Positions 27,091 to 37,975 are shown, counted from the stretch's first letter. The stretch: 64,000 bases of DNA from Oleiagrimonas citrea (GCF_012395255.1 NZ_JAAZQD010000001.1:806001-870000), one strand, 5' to 3'. Notes: generated by a model from the letters alone, not told the origin. Numbers and translations are program-made.

Positions 27091-30000
27091 GACCGGCCTC
27101 CGGGCGCACGCAACAGCGCATCCATGGCGAAAACCAGTTCGGGCGGCGGACGATCCGCATGGATGCCGTTGCCTTCCGGACCCACGCCCATCCCGCGCAG
27201 GAACAGGTAGCGCACGCCGCCGAAATCGCGCGCATAGTCGTAGTCGTCGCCGCGCACCTGGCGAAGCCAGCGATGCAGGGCCACGGTGTAGATGAGGTAT
27301 TGCAGATCATAGTCGCTGTCATGCACGGCCACGCGAAGCGGCTCGGGCGCGTAGTCGGCGACGCGGTCGCCGAGATGATTGGTCTTGTAGTCGGCGATCC
27401 ACCAGCGGTCCGCATGCACGAAGACCAGATCGATGATGCCGTTCATCAGACCGCGCAGGCGTCCGCCGACATGGGCGAAGCGCTCGCGCTGCAACTGGTA
27501 GCCATGGACATGCAGCACGTCCAGCAACTGCTGCGGGTCGGCCCCTTCCATGCCGAAATCGAACACCATTTCGGCACGCCGCATGCTCTCCGGGAGCGCG
27601 GCCAGACACAGGTCGTCGACCACCGGCGTGCGCAGTGTGCGGCGCAGAAGGTCCTCGACCGAACGCTGCGCCGCCGCACCGCTGAATCCCTGCGCCGCCA
27701 GCGCGCGCATCACGATTTCGCGCTGCGTATCGGGCACCGCACCGGCATCGTCGGCCCAGGCTGCGAAGTCGATGTGTTCGAGCGCGTCGTGTACTGCACT
27801 GCCGAAACGGCTTCCGTGCAGGCCGCCGGCCATCGCCGGCACGCGCGCATCGGCGTCTGTCGCCGATGCGGCGGACGCGTCGGTGTCGAAGTGCGGCGAG
27901 TGCCCACCCTCGGCCAGTCGCGAAAAGCTGTGATGACGCCAATCGCGATCCAGTTCGCGCTGGAAACGGCGCGCCTGTAGCTGTGGCGTCTGTGCCGGCG
28001 GCGCGACGCCGATGTGCACAGGCTCCGGCAAAGGCGCTTCCGCCACGCTCGCACCGCCGCGTGCCAGCAACGCCTCCACACCATCCGCAAGCACCCAGCC
28101 GAGCACGCTTCCCGCCGGCGTTCTGCCCGACGCTGGCACGCTGAGCCAGCACGCGTGCCGGGCGCGCGTCACGCCGACGTAGAGCTTGCGCACGCCCTCG
28201 GCAAGCTCTTCCCGCTGCGCAGCGGCCATCGCTTCGTCATCGTCCGGGTCACGATCGCCGGATCCGCTGGCGATGAATCGGCGCACCAGATCATCGCCGT
28301 CGTGATAGCGCGCGAACCCGCCCTTCTCCGGCTTGCGCGCCTGCATCAACGCGGCGAACGGCAGCAACACCAGATCGAATTCCAGTCCCTTGCTGGCGTG
28401 CACGGTCATGATCTGCACACGCTCGGCATCGCTTTCCAGACGCAGCTGTTCGTTCTCGTTGCCAGCGTCGGCCAGGCCCATGCGCCGCGCCAGCCAGTCT
28501 CGCTGCGCACGCGCGCTGGACAGACGACGCGCCTCGGCCTGCAACGCATCGCCCAACTGCATCAGATTGCTGAGACAGCGCTCGCCGTCGGGTTCGGCCA
28601 GCAGCCGGCGCGCGTGCCGTTCGCCGAGACGCTCCAGCATCGCCAGCACGCCGCGCTCCAGCCAGCGTGCGCGCAGGTCGTCAAGTTCGTCGCGCCAGTC
28701 GGCATCGTGATCCTGCATGGTCCGCAGATCGCCGAGGCGACGTCCGAGCAGGCGTGTGCACAGCGCGCCGCGCGCCAGTCCGGCATGACGCGGCGCCAGC
28801 AGGGCATCGAGGATGCGGCACAGCTCGACGGCCTCCTGCGTGGCGTAGACGCTCTCGCGCCGCTGGCACACGGCGGGTACACCGCAGGCCGCCAATGCAT
28901 CCTGGACGCGCATGGCCTGCCGGTTCGAGTCGACCAGTACCGCAATGCTGCCGGGCGCGACCGATGCCTCGCGCAACTGCGCCGTCTCGGGCGTCAGCAA
29001 ACGCGCCACCTCGCCGGCGCAAGCGAGGGCGAGACTTTCTTCAAGCGCTTCGCGTCCACCGGGCGGCGCCTCGTCGGGCAGTCGCCAGAGCGTCATCGGC
29101 GCGACCTGCTCGCCGTTCCGACGCAAGGCGCCATCCGCTTCCTTGCCGCCCGATTGCACCGATTCGAAGGCAATGCCGTCTTCGACGAAGACATCCTCGC
29201 GCCCGCTGAACAGGGCTTCGCAGGCGGTCAGCAATCCGGCAGCGGAACGGTAGTTGTGATCCAGCGTCCAGTGCGCCGCGGCCAGGCGCTTGGCGCGCAA
29301 ATAGGCATGCACGTCGCCGCCACGGAAGCCGTAAATGGCCTGTTTGGGGTCGCCGATGCAGAACAGCACGCCCTGCTCGGCGTAGAGCCGACGGAAGATC
29401 TCGAACTGACGCGCATCGGTGTCCTGGAATTCATCGACCAGGGCGACCGGATACTGCGCATGCAGCGCCTGGCGCAGACGTTCGCCGCGCGCGCCGTCGT
29501 CGAGACCGCGATGCACCCATTCGATCTGGTCGGCGTAGGACAGGCGTGACAGATCGCGCTTGCGCGCGGCCAGCCCCTCACGCGCTTCGCGCAGCAATGC
29601 ATGCAGCACGACCGGCGTCCGGGCGCGGACCTGGTCCGCGTAGGCGGACTCGGCACGCAGCCAGTTGTCGATGGCCGTGAACGCCGCATGCCCCGCGAAC
29701 GGCGGCTTGTTCTTCTTGACCGCTGCGGCCAGTTTCTCGCCGGCGAATTTCTGCAGCAGGTTCGGCGCCGGCCATCCGCCCTCGGCCAATTGCCGGTGCA
29801 GGTCGCGCAGACCCTCCACGCTATCGGACTTGTACCGCCCGCCGTGCAGATGACCCGCCTCGAACGCCGCCCGGAACACGGCCACGGCCTCTTCACCCGC
29901 CTCGCGCCAGATCCGGTGCAACGCCTCGCGCGCCGCGTCGACGTCTTCGGGCTGGCAAGGCGCCATCGCGTCGGCATCCGGCGACGGGAGCGGCTCGATG

Positions 30001-30659
30001 CGGCCATGGAAGTCGATGAGGGGCTTCAGCGTCGCGGCCAGCGCCTCCGGCGTCGAGCCGAGCGTCAGCAACGCGTGCCGGTCGACGATGTCCTCGGCGC
30101 TGCCCCAGCGCAGCCACGCGTCGGCGGCGAAGGACGCCAGCAGATCGTCGTCGGAGGGTTCGAGCGTGCGGGTTTCGCTGACGCCTTCGATCAGCGCTGC
30201 ATGCTCACCCAGCACGCGCTGGCAGAATCCGTGAATGGTGAAGATCGCCGCCTCGTCCATGCGCGTCACGGCCTGCTGCAGGCGATGCGCCAGATCGGAC
30301 GGTGCTTCCTCGCCGCACTCCAGCGTGCGGCGAAGCAGCGCCAGCGCCCAGCGCTTCTCGCCGTCCAGCGTGTCCGGAAGTGCGACGTCAGAATCGATCC
30401 AGGGCTGCGCCGCGACCCGCGCGCACACGGCCAGGCGCTGCCGAAGGCGCTGACGCAGTTCCTCGGTCGCGGCCTTGGTGAACGTCATTACCAGAATCTG
30501 CCGCGTTTCCAGATTTCGCTCGACCACCAGCCGCGCATACAGCCCGGCGATGGTGTAGGTCTTGCCCGTGCCGGCGCTGGCCTCGATCTGCTGCACATCG
30601 GCCAACGGCACGCGCAGCGCCATGTCGGTGTCGGCCAGGTTCTGCAACACCTCGTTCAT
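27087..30659 (-). CDS. recB: Exodeoxyribonuclease V subunit RecB
   Basis: A 1190-residue helicase-nuclease, close to the E. coli length. Walker A EASAGTGKTYTIAGLYARL is near residue 25; ALVDEFQDTDARQFEIFRRL and VHASKGLEFDLVLLPF are helicase motifs; the nuclease domain near residue 1087 reads WWIADYKTNHLG with the catalytic Asp-Tyr-Lys. The start at 30659 has GGAGG six bases before it, overlaps the recC stop as ATGA, and a longer upstream frame is rejected. Repairs double-strand breaks and degrades foreign linear DNA; Chi recognition is done with RecC. Confidence 0.96.
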   Translation of the reverse strand: MNEVLQNLADTDMALRVPLADVQQIEASAGTGKTYTIAGLYARLVVERNLETRQILVMTFTKAATEELRQRLRQRLAVCARVAAQPWIDSDVALPDTLDGEKRWALALLRRTLECGEEAPSDLAHRLQQAVTRMDEAAIFTIHGFCQRVLGEHAALIEGVSETRTLEPSDDDLLASFAADAWLRWGSAEDIVDRHALLTLGSTPEALAATLKPLIDFHGRIEPLPSPDADAMAPCQPEDVDAAREALHRIWREAGEEAVAVFRAAFEAGHLHGGRYKSDSVEGLRDLHRQLAEGGWPAPNLLQKFAGEKLAAAVKKNKPPFAGHAAFTAIDNWLRAESAYADQVRARTPVVLHALLREAREGLAARKRDLSRLSYADQIEWVHRGLDDGARGERLRQALHAQYPVALVDEFQDTDARQFEIFRRLYAEQGVLFCIGDPKQAIYGFRGGDVHAYLRAKRLAAAHWTLDHNYRSAAGLLTACEALFSGREDVFVEDGIAFESVQSGGKEADGALRRNGEQVAPMTLWRLPDEAPPGGREALEESLALACAGEVARLLTPETAQLREASVAPGSIAVLVDSNRQAMRVQDALAACGVPAVCQRRESVYATQEAVELCRILDALLAPRHAGLARGALCTRLLGRRLGDLRTMQDHDADWRDELDDLRARWLERGVLAMLERLGERHARRLLAEPDGERCLSNLMQLGDALQAEARRLSSARAQRDWLARRMGLADAGNENEQLRLESDAERVQIMTVHASKGLEFDLVLLPFAALMQARKPEKGGFARYHDGDDLVRRFIASGSGDRDPDDDEAMAAAQREELAEGVRKLYVGVTRARHACWLSVPASGRTPAGSVLGWVLADGVEALLARGGASVAEAPLPEPVHIGVAPPAQTPQLQARRFQRELDRDWRHHSFSRLAEGGHSPHFDTDASAASATDADARVPAMAGGLHGSRFGSAVHDALEHIDFAAWADDAGAVPDTQREIVMRALAAQGFSGAAAQRSVEDLLRRTLRTPVVDDLCLAALPESMRRAEMVFDFGMEGADPQQLLDVLHVHGYQLQRERFAHVGGRLRGLMNGIIDLVFVHADRWWIADYKTNHLGDRVADYAPEPLRVAVHDSDYDLQYLIYTVALHRWLRQVRGDDYDYARDFGGVRYLFLRGMGVGPEGNGIHADRPPPELVFAMDALLRAPGGRS

Positions 30660-33600
30660 GGCGCACCTCCGTTCCGCAGCGCTTGGCACAACGGCAGATG
30701 GACATGCGCGGCAAGGGCCTCGAAACGCCCCTGCATCGCCGCGCCATCGAACAGCTCGCGACCGCGGAAGGCCAACGCGAACCAGGCATCGCCGGCCTCG
30801 GCGTAGGTGTTGTACCCCCCTGCCCAGCTGCCTTGCGCGGCTTTGCATGCCGCCGCCTCATCCTCGCCGGCTGCGCGCTTCTCCGCCCAGGCGAAGGCTG
30901 TGCGCAAAGGAAGCGGCAACGCCTCGCGCCGGCCTTCGCGATGCACGTCCAGCAACACGCGCAGATGCGCACACGCTTCCGCGGCCGTGGGCATGGCCGG
31001 GCGCCACGGCAATCGCCAGGATGCCTTTCCGCTGTCGCGCCCCCAGGCCAGGCAATCCGGCGCGATTTCCAGTGCGCGCGCAGCCAGGGCGCCCAACCAC
31101 CAGTGCATCCAGCCGCCTGCGCTGTGCGAAGCGCCAACCCATGCGCCGTATCCGCCTTCGTGGAGTTCCTCGAGCACGCCGGTCAGCACCCTCCCCTCGC
31201 CCAGATCCAGGCGGAAACGATGCGGCGCCTGCGGTGGATGCGCCTGCCGCCATGCCTGCCATTGCCGCAATCCCGGTCCCAGCGCCTGCAGGGTGTCGCG
31301 CAGGGCCGTCTCGCCCCAGGCCAGCGGCGGCAACAGCGCCTGCGCGCGCAGTGCCTCCAGGGTCTGTCCGGCCGCATCATCGACGTTCACGGCCAGCACT
31401 GTGTCAAGGCGATGTCGCTGCAGCGGTTCGAGCGTCAGCGGCTCACGTTCGTCGACCTCCTCGTCCGGCGCGGACAACGTGATGCCCGCCTCGATCCGCA
31501 GGAACGCCGCGGCGGGATTGCGGAAGAACTGCCGCAACGCAGCCAGCTCGACCGCTTCCGTTTCATTCTCCGCCGGCCATGCGTCGTCGGCGAACACGAC
31601 CGGCTCGACGCGGCGCGGCGCGGGACGCGCCGCCTCCAGCCATTCGTCGCGATAAGTGAACACGTTCGCATCGTGCATGGGCACATCATCCGGAACGAAC
31701 AGGCGCGATGAGAACGCCTGCATCGGATGCTGCGTGACCAATTGCTTGCGCGCAGCGGCAGGATCGCGGAAATACCCCTCGCAGACATGGTCGAGCAACT
31801 CGCTCAACACCACGGACGGCTCGATCGCCGTGCCCTTGCGCAGATCGATACCGGTGTAGCTGAGATACAGCTGCCGCTCGGCGGCCATCAGCGTCTGCAG
31901 GAAAAGATAGCGATCGTCCTCGCGCACCGAGCGGTCGCCCGGCATGCGACGACCGACCAGCATGCGGTTCAACGCGTCAGCGGGATCGCGGCGCGGAAAC
32001 GCGTCGGCGTCCATGCCCAGCACGCAGATCAGCTTGAACGGCACATTGCGCAACGGCACCAGACCGCAGACGCTGACGCCGCCGGCCAGGAAGCGCTGCT
32101 GCGGCGCCTGCTCGCGCAGCTGTTCCTGCGCGAAAGCGCGCACCGTGCGCCAATCCAGAGGCTGGTCGAACGCAGCCTCCGCACTGTGCTCGGCCAGCGC
32201 ACGCAGGGCGGCTCGAGCGGCTTCCAGCGCACGTTCCTCGTCGCGGCCTTCCGGCTGTGGCACCAGGCGATCCAGCGCCTCGTTGATCAGGGTCTGCCAC
32301 GCGCCGGGCGGTTGCGGACGCCGTTGCGCATGACGCAGAGTCCGCAAAATGCGCTGGACCGAAAACAAGGCGCCGAGCGCGGCGGTGTCCGCGCCCTCGA
32401 TGTCGGTCAGCGGTGCAATCCCGTGCAACAACGCACCGGATGTCGCCTCGCCGCTCATGTAGCCCAGCAGCAGACGCCGTCGGCCGAAGCGCCAGCTGTA
32501 TTCCTCGAACGCGGGCAGACCATGTGCCAGCCGATCCTCGGCGTCCTCACCCCAGCGGACGCCGGCGTCGCGCACCCATGCGCGCACCGTCTCCAGCACG
32601 TCCTCGTCGAGGCCGAAGCCGCGCAGCACGGCCGGCACCGCCAGCACCTCCAGCACTTCGCTGGCCGTCAGCCGCGAGGCGGGCAGATCGAGCAGCCGCA
32701 GGAACAGCGCCGCCAGCGCATGCGTCTCGGCCAGCGGGCGGTCGGCCACGGTCCACGGAATACGTCGCGGGTCGTCCACGCCCAACGCGCCGAACACCGC
32801 CTCGATGCACGGCGCGTACCGGGCGAGATCCGGCACCATCACCGCGATGTCGCGCGGCTGCAGTTCCGGGTCCTGCTTCAGGCGGTCCAGCAACTGATCG
32901 TGCAGCACCTGCACTTCACGCAGCGGCGAATGGCAGACATGCACCTGCAACGAACGATCCGCCGGATCGTGCACATCGCGGCGCATATCCGGATCGGGCG
33001 CGGACAGCGTGATCACGTCCGCCTGCACGCGCTGAAGTAGGGTATCGCGCGGCGGATCGTCGTCCTCGGGAAACGTCTCGACGTCCGGCTGCACGTGCTC
33101 GTAGGAAAACAGCTGAGCGACGAAATCGCGCCCGACACCGCCCAGCGAGACCAGCAGGCGATTGGGCGGATCGTCGAACAGGCTCTGACCCGCCTCCAGC
33201 CGGGTCTCGCATTCCCGGCGATTCGGCAGGTCGCCCCAGTATTCCCGGCATGGCGTGGGCAGGAAGAAATGCAGCGCGCAATGGCGTCCCAGCACACCCA
33301 GCACGCGCAGCACGTCCGGCGACACGTTGATGATGCCGAAGGCGAACACGCTCGACGGAAGCTGCGCGGGCCGAGGCGCATCCGCTTCGGCGTGACGCCG
33401 CAGGAACTGCCCCAGCAGATGACTGCGGGAAGTCGCATCGCCGCGGGTCAGTTGCCGCCACAGCTCCGCCTGCGGATCGTCCGCGTCCTCGCCCCGGGCC
33501 CAGCCTTCGAGCAATTCGCGCCGATACCCCTGATAGCGTTCGTACAGCTGCGCCAGATGGCCGGACAACTCGAAGCTGCGCAGATCGTCCGCGTCCTCGC

Positions 33601-33937
33601 CCAACCACGCACGCACGGCGGCTGGCGCGGCCGGATCGCGCAGATGCGCCAGGATGCGCCAGCGCAGGACTTCCCGATCGAAGCCCGACACCGACGGCAG
33701 CTCCGCGTGTTCGGCCCGCAGCAACCGCCATACCAGCTGGGCCGGCGCGATGAATTCCAGGTTGGCGGCGATGCCGTACCGCTCGGCCAACCGCTGCACC
33801 AGCCAGCGCCGCAGACCGGGCTGCGGCACCAGCACCGTCTGCGGTTGCAGCAAGTGTGCCGGGTCGCGTCGCGCCAGCAGATCGGCCAAGGTATCGGCCA
33901 ATGCATCGAGATGAGTGTCGTAGTGCAAATGGAACAT
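30656..33937 (-). CDS. recC: Exodeoxyribonuclease V subunit RecC
   Basis: A 1093-residue subunit that holds the inactive helicase fold used to recognise Chi. Typical stretches include the N-terminal ALADTLADLLARRDPAHLLQ, QTVLVPQPGLRRWLVQRLAE, RPLAETHALAALFLRLLDLP and VSVCGLVPLRNVPFKLICVLGMD. The ATG at 33937 begins MFHLHYDTHLD. First gene of the operon; the roughly 275-base spacer to the divergent cysK presumably holds both promoters. Confidence 0.94.
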   Translation of the reverse strand: MFHLHYDTHLDALADTLADLLARRDPAHLLQPQTVLVPQPGLRRWLVQRLAERYGIAANLEFIAPAQLVWRLLRAEHAELPSVSGFDREVLRWRILAHLRDPAAPAAVRAWLGEDADDLRSFELSGHLAQLYERYQGYRRELLEGWARGEDADDPQAELWRQLTRGDATSRSHLLGQFLRRHAEADAPRPAQLPSSVFAFGIINVSPDVLRVLGVLGRHCALHFFLPTPCREYWGDLPNRRECETRLEAGQSLFDDPPNRLLVSLGGVGRDFVAQLFSYEHVQPDVETFPEDDDPPRDTLLQRVQADVITLSAPDPDMRRDVHDPADRSLQVHVCHSPLREVQVLHDQLLDRLKQDPELQPRDIAVMVPDLARYAPCIEAVFGALGVDDPRRIPWTVADRPLAETHALAALFLRLLDLPASRLTASEVLEVLAVPAVLRGFGLDEDVLETVRAWVRDAGVRWGEDAEDRLAHGLPAFEEYSWRFGRRRLLLGYMSGEATSGALLHGIAPLTDIEGADTAALGALFSVQRILRTLRHAQRRPQPPGAWQTLINEALDRLVPQPEGRDEERALEAARAALRALAEHSAEAAFDQPLDWRTVRAFAQEQLREQAPQQRFLAGGVSVCGLVPLRNVPFKLICVLGMDADAFPRRDPADALNRMLVGRRMPGDRSVREDDRYLFLQTLMAAERQLYLSYTGIDLRKGTAIEPSVVLSELLDHVCEGYFRDPAAARKQLVTQHPMQAFSSRLFVPDDVPMHDANVFTYRDEWLEAARPAPRRVEPVVFADDAWPAENETEAVELAALRQFFRNPAAAFLRIEAGITLSAPDEEVDEREPLTLEPLQRHRLDTVLAVNVDDAAGQTLEALRAQALLPPLAWGETALRDTLQALGPGLRQWQAWRQAHPPQAPHRFRLDLGEGRVLTGVLEELHEGGYGAWVGASHSAGGWMHWWLGALAARALEIAPDCLAWGRDSGKASWRLPWRPAMPTAAEACAHLRVLLDVHREGRREALPLPLRTAFAWAEKRAAGEDEAAACKAAQGSWAGGYNTYAEAGDAWFALAFRGRELFDGAAMQGRFEALAAHVHLPLCQALRNGGAP

Positions 33938-34212
33938 GCTGGGCGTCGATCCTGACGGCTCGCGGCAATGGGTCAAGCGTATCCCATCATCCTGCCCGAT
34001 CGATGTCTCGCGAGATGCGACAAGCATTGTCGCAACGTCTGGCATCGACTGTTCCGCCGACCACACGGTATCGGCCGCGTGGACGATGCCTGCCGCGCCG
34101 AAAAGAGCGCACAATGCCCATTCAACGACTTGCGCGCAGCGTCCGCGCCGTTTGCGTCTGTCCCAGCCCGGCGCCCTGTTCGCAGCATTCTACTTCGCGA
34201 CTGGAGACCGCC

Positions 34213-35169
34213 ATGATCCACGAAAGCATTCTCGACACCATCGGACGCACCCCCGTCGTGCGTCTGCATCGCATGGCGCCCGAGGGCCGCGAGCTGTTCG
34301 TGAAGATCGAATCCTTCAATCCCGGCGGGTCGGTCAAAGACCGTCTCGCCAAAGCCATCATTCTCGACGCCGAGCGACGCGGCACGCTGCAGCCCCGCCA
34401 GACCGTGATCGAAGCCACCAGCGGCAACACTGGCGTGGCGCTGGCCATGGTCTGTGCGGCGCGCGGTTATCCGTTCGTGGCCGTGATGGCCGATTCCTTC
34501 TCGATCGAGCGCCGCAAGCTGATGCGTGCCTACGGTGCGCGCGTCGTACTCACCCCCGCCGCCGAACGCGGCACCGGCATGGTGAAGCGGGCCGAGGAAC
34601 TGGCGAAGAAACACGACTGGTTCCTGGCCCGCCAGTTCGAGAACGAAGCCAACCCGTCCTACCACCGCAACACCACGGCCACGGAAATCCTGCGCGACTT
34701 TGCCGACCACCGGCTCGACGTCTTCGTCAGCGGCTGGGGCACCGGCGGCACGCTGACCGGCGTGGGCGAGATGCTCAAGGTCGCGCGACCCGAAGTGCGC
34801 ATTGTCAGCACCGAACCGGCCGTCGCCGCCCTACTCGCCGGCAAGGAATGGAATTCGCACAAGATCCAGGGCTGGACGCCGGACTTCATACCCGAAGTGC
34901 TCAATCGCAACGTACCCGACGACAACATCCCGGTCACCGACGACGAAGCCCTCGAAACAGCACGGCGTCTGTCGCGCGAGGAAGGGATCTTCGTCGGCAT
35001 CTCCGCCGGCGGCACCGTGGCCGCAGCGCTGAAGGCCGCGAAAAAGACCCCGCCAGGCGCCGCGATCCTGGCCATGCTGCCGGACACCGGCGAACGCTAT
35101 CTCAGCACACCGCTGTTCGAGGGCATCCCGGACGGTTCGGACGATGCGTGGCTGCCCACCCGAGATTGA
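34213..35169 (+). CDS. cysK: Cysteine synthase (O-acetylserine sulfhydrylase)
   Basis: A 318-residue PLP enzyme that makes cysteine from O-acetylserine and sulfide. The PLP lysine is Lys42 in NPGGSVKDR, the substrate loop is TSGNTG, and the phosphate-binding loop is GTGGTLTG. GGAGA precedes the ATG at 34213. It is divergent from recC and convergent with the P-type ATPase gene, 15 bases away. A second, different cysteine synthase lies at 46750. Confidence 0.92.
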   Translation: MIHESILDTIGRTPVVRLHRMAPEGRELFVKIESFNPGGSVKDRLAKAIILDAERRGTLQPRQTVIEATSGNTGVALAMVCAARGYPFVAVMADSFSIERRKLMRAYGARVVLTPAAERGTGMVKRAEELAKKHDWFLARQFENEANPSYHRNTTATEILRDFADHRLDVFVSGWGTGGTLTGVGEMLKVARPEVRIVSTEPAVAALLAGKEWNSHKIQGWTPDFIPEVLNRNVPDDNIPVTDDEALETARRLSREEGIFVGISAGGTVAAALKAAKKTPPGAAILAMLPDTGERYLSTPLFEGIPDGSDDAWLPTRD

Positions 35170-35184
35170 CGACACCGCATCGAT

Positions 35185-37650
35185 TCACGACGCGCGCACA
35201 GCGCGGTGGCTCCGATGGAACAACGCAGCCACCGCGCCGATCAGCACGCCGCCGGCCAGCGCCAGCATCCAGTCGTCGGCATGCAGCAACTGCAACTGCA
35301 GCGCTGCCGCAAGCGTCGGAATCGTCAGCAGCACGATCGCCGAAGCCAGCGCCGCCAGCGGCACAATGCGCGCCGCCCTTGTGCGTCCGCGACCCAACGC
35401 CAGCGTCACGGCCGCACTGGCGACGACCAGCACCAGTAACGCCATGCTGCGAGCGTGCACGGCGCTGCCGGAGGATTCCAGACTGTAGGCGTAGCCGACG
35501 CCGACCAGCGCAGTCAGCGCCAGACCACCGCCGATCACCACCGCCCATTCGCGGGCATCGAAGAAACGCAACCGCGTCGTCCTGCGCACGCGCTGCAGCC
35601 GCGCGCGGGTGGGCAGCTGCTGGAAGGCCAGCAACGCCGTCGGATGGATGATCAGTTCCAGCCACACCACGTGGATCGGCAGATACAGCAGCGGCAGACC
35701 CAGCCAGGGCACGAAGGCGGCCGTCAGCACCAGCGGCATGTGGATCATCAGCAGGTAGGCGAAGCTCAGCTTCAGATTGCCGAACAGCTGACGGCCTTCG
35801 GCAATGGCCTCGACGAGGGTGCCGAAGTTGTCGTCGAGCAGCACCACCGGCGCCACTTCGGAAGCTGTGCGCGTGCCGCGTCGGCCCATGGCGATGCCGA
35901 TGTCGGCCGCCTGCAGTGCGGGCACGTCGTTGACGCCGTCGCCAGTCACCGCCACGATCTCGCCCTCCGCCTGCAGGGCGCGCACGATCTCCAGCTTGTG
36001 CATCGGCAGGCAGCGCGCGACGGCGTCGAGATCCGCCAGCGCGGCGACGCCGTCCCGACGCAGATCGCGCACCAGGTCCTCGCCCAGGCGCACTGTTGGC
36101 GCCGCACCGCCGAGACCCGCCTCGACGGCGATCGCGCGCGCCGTGAGCGGATGATCGCCGGTGATCATGAGCACGCGGATACCCGCCTGCCGGGTCTCGG
36201 CGACGGCTTCCGCGACACCTTCACGCAGCGGATCGGCGAATCCCAGCAGTCCGGCGAACGCATACTCGCGATCCGGCTCCCCGCCAGGCCAGGCCGGCAA
36301 GGCGCGTCGCGCGCAAGCGATGACCTTGTAGCCACGCGCCGCCCACTCGCCGGCGCGCGCGCTCCAGACTTCGCGCTCCTCCGATGACAGCGTGCACATT
36401 GCGAGTACCGTCTCGGGCGCCCCCTTCGCCACGGCCTCGAACTGTCCATCCTCCAGCACGAACACCGCCACCTCGCGACGCGCTTTCTCCGTGAACGGGA
36501 ACGTCGCCGCGCGTTCGCCGCCCGCCCCGCCGGCACGTTCGAGAATGGCCGTGTCCATGGGATCGGCACTGTCCTCGCGGCTGGCGCGCGCGGCTACGCG
36601 CAGCAGAGCCGGCTCGTCGACATCCGACGCCGGCTGCAGCGTGCGCAGTTGCAGACGGCCTTCGGTCAGGGTGCCGGTCTTGTCGGTGCAGATCGCACTG
36701 ACGCGGCCGATGTTCTCCACCGCCACGGCACGCTGCACCAGGGCGCCGTGGCGCGCCAATCGCCACACGCCGACGCCGAGAAAGGCGGTCAGAACCACCG
36801 GAAACTCCTCAGGCAACGCGGCGACCGCCAGCGTCAACGCGCTCACCACCGCATCGAGCAGGCCATGCCCCTGATACCAGCGCGCCAACGCCAGCGCCAC
36901 GCACATCAGCACGGCCACGGCGACCAGCGCGGTCACCAGCGACGACAACGCCTGCTGCAACGGCGTGCGCTGCCGCGGACCGGTCTGCGCCAGGCGCACG
37001 ATGCCTCCGTACAGGGTCCGTGCACCGGTATCGACCACGCGCAGCTGCAGCGAACCGGTCAGCAGACGCGTACCGGCCGCGCCCCAGTGCCGATCCTCGA
37101 TCTCGGCGTCCTCGGGCATCGCACCCGTCCAGGGATGCTTGCGGCACGGCAGCGACTCGCCAGTGAGCGCGGATTCATCGAGCTGCAGATGCCCTCCATC
37201 GACGATCACGCCGTCGGCAGGCAGGTATTCGGACGCCTCCACCCGCACCAGATCGCCCGGCACGAGATCGACCGTGTCCACCTCGACCAGATGGCCATCA
37301 CGCCATACCCGGCTACGCATGGCGAGCCGGCTGGCCAAACCTTCCACGCTGGCGCGGCTGCGCCGGTGCAGATACGCGTCCATCCCCAGAATCGGCAGCA
37401 GCGCCAGCCCCAGCACCACCGCCTCGGTGTGGTCACCGAGCAGGGCGAACAGCAGCGAAATGCCGAGCAGGAACCACGGCATCGGATCGCGCGCGCTCTC
37501 GCGCAGCACCTCGCGCCAGCCGGCGCGGCGCGACGCAAACATATCGTTGCGCCCAAAACGCGCGCGTCGCGCCTCCACTTCAGCGCGATCCAGACCGCGC
37601 GACGGGTCGGACGGCGAACTCCAGCGTTCAGGGGGAACGTGGTGCTTCAT
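35185..37650 (-). CDS. Cation-translocating P-type ATPase
   Basis: An 821-residue P-type pump. Actuator motif ALTGESLPC, phosphorylation site DKTGTLTEG with Asp323, MITGDHPLTARA and TGDGVNDVPALQAADIGIAMG hinge are intact. Membrane helix M4 reads ALPEEFPVVLTAF, a P-E-E-F-P variant seen in P2-like proteobacterial pumps and different from the CPC of heavy-metal pumps, so soft-metal export is unlikely. About ten membrane helices are present with a long hydrophobic C-terminus. The transported ion cannot be told; calcium, manganese or protons are possible. It is not obviously part of the cyd operon, which ends 325 bases upstream. Confidence 0.85.
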   Translation of the reverse strand: MKHHVPPERWSSPSDPSRGLDRAEVEARRARFGRNDMFASRRAGWREVLRESARDPMPWFLLGISLLFALLGDHTEAVVLGLALLPILGMDAYLHRRSRASVEGLASRLAMRSRVWRDGHLVEVDTVDLVPGDLVRVEASEYLPADGVIVDGGHLQLDESALTGESLPCRKHPWTGAMPEDAEIEDRHWGAAGTRLLTGSLQLRVVDTGARTLYGGIVRLAQTGPRQRTPLQQALSSLVTALVAVAVLMCVALALARWYQGHGLLDAVVSALTLAVAALPEEFPVVLTAFLGVGVWRLARHGALVQRAVAVENIGRVSAICTDKTGTLTEGRLQLRTLQPASDVDEPALLRVAARASREDSADPMDTAILERAGGAGGERAATFPFTEKARREVAVFVLEDGQFEAVAKGAPETVLAMCTLSSEEREVWSARAGEWAARGYKVIACARRALPAWPGGEPDREYAFAGLLGFADPLREGVAEAVAETRQAGIRVLMITGDHPLTARAIAVEAGLGGAAPTVRLGEDLVRDLRRDGVAALADLDAVARCLPMHKLEIVRALQAEGEIVAVTGDGVNDVPALQAADIGIAMGRRGTRTASEVAPVVLLDDNFGTLVEAIAEGRQLFGNLKLSFAYLLMIHMPLVLTAAFVPWLGLPLLYLPIHVVWLELIIHPTALLAFQQLPTRARLQRVRRTTRLRFFDAREWAVVIGGGLALTALVGVGYAYSLESSGSAVHARSMALLVLVVASAAVTLALGRGRTRAARIVPLAALASAIVLLTIPTLAAALQLQLLHADDWMLALAGGVLIGAVAALFHRSHRAVRAS

Positions 37651-37975
37651 GGGACGACCTCAGCGTCGGTCGCCATCGGCAAGCCTGCATGCCGCTCGGT
37701 CTACCTCGGAACAGACTCGTACATCGAAAACGGATGCCATGCGCGCGCCTCCCCGGTTGGCGATGCCGATCACCCCGGCAGTTCGAAGCGTAACGCAGAT
37801 ACGCTCCGGGATACTCCACGGCGGACCCGTGGCCTGCACTCGACCAGAGACTCCCGGCACTCACGCCGCGCAGGTGTTCCATCAAACCGTGCGTGCCTCC
37901 GACCGCCATGCACACGTCGACCGGGAACCGAAAGAGGCCGGGCCGAGCACGACTCACCAACCAGCGGATGCCTTC
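37651..37975. other. Intergenic region between cydC and the P-type ATPase gene
   Basis: No convincing gene, RNA or terminator is visible in these 325 bases. They presumably hold the ATPase promoter. Open frames here lack start signals and family resemblance. Confidence 0.5.

Noticed and set aside
30660-30848. N-terminal extension of RecB
   Set aside because: The frame is open but overlaps recC coding sequence, and GGAGG plus the ATGA overlap fix the start at 30659.
35185-37650. Heavy-metal (CPx) ATPase assignment
   Set aside because: There is no CxxC metal-binding domain and the membrane motif is PEEFP rather than CPC/CPH.
37651-37975. Open frames between cydC and the P-type ATPase gene
   Set aside because: No RBS, low-complexity Arg/Ser content and no recognisable domain.
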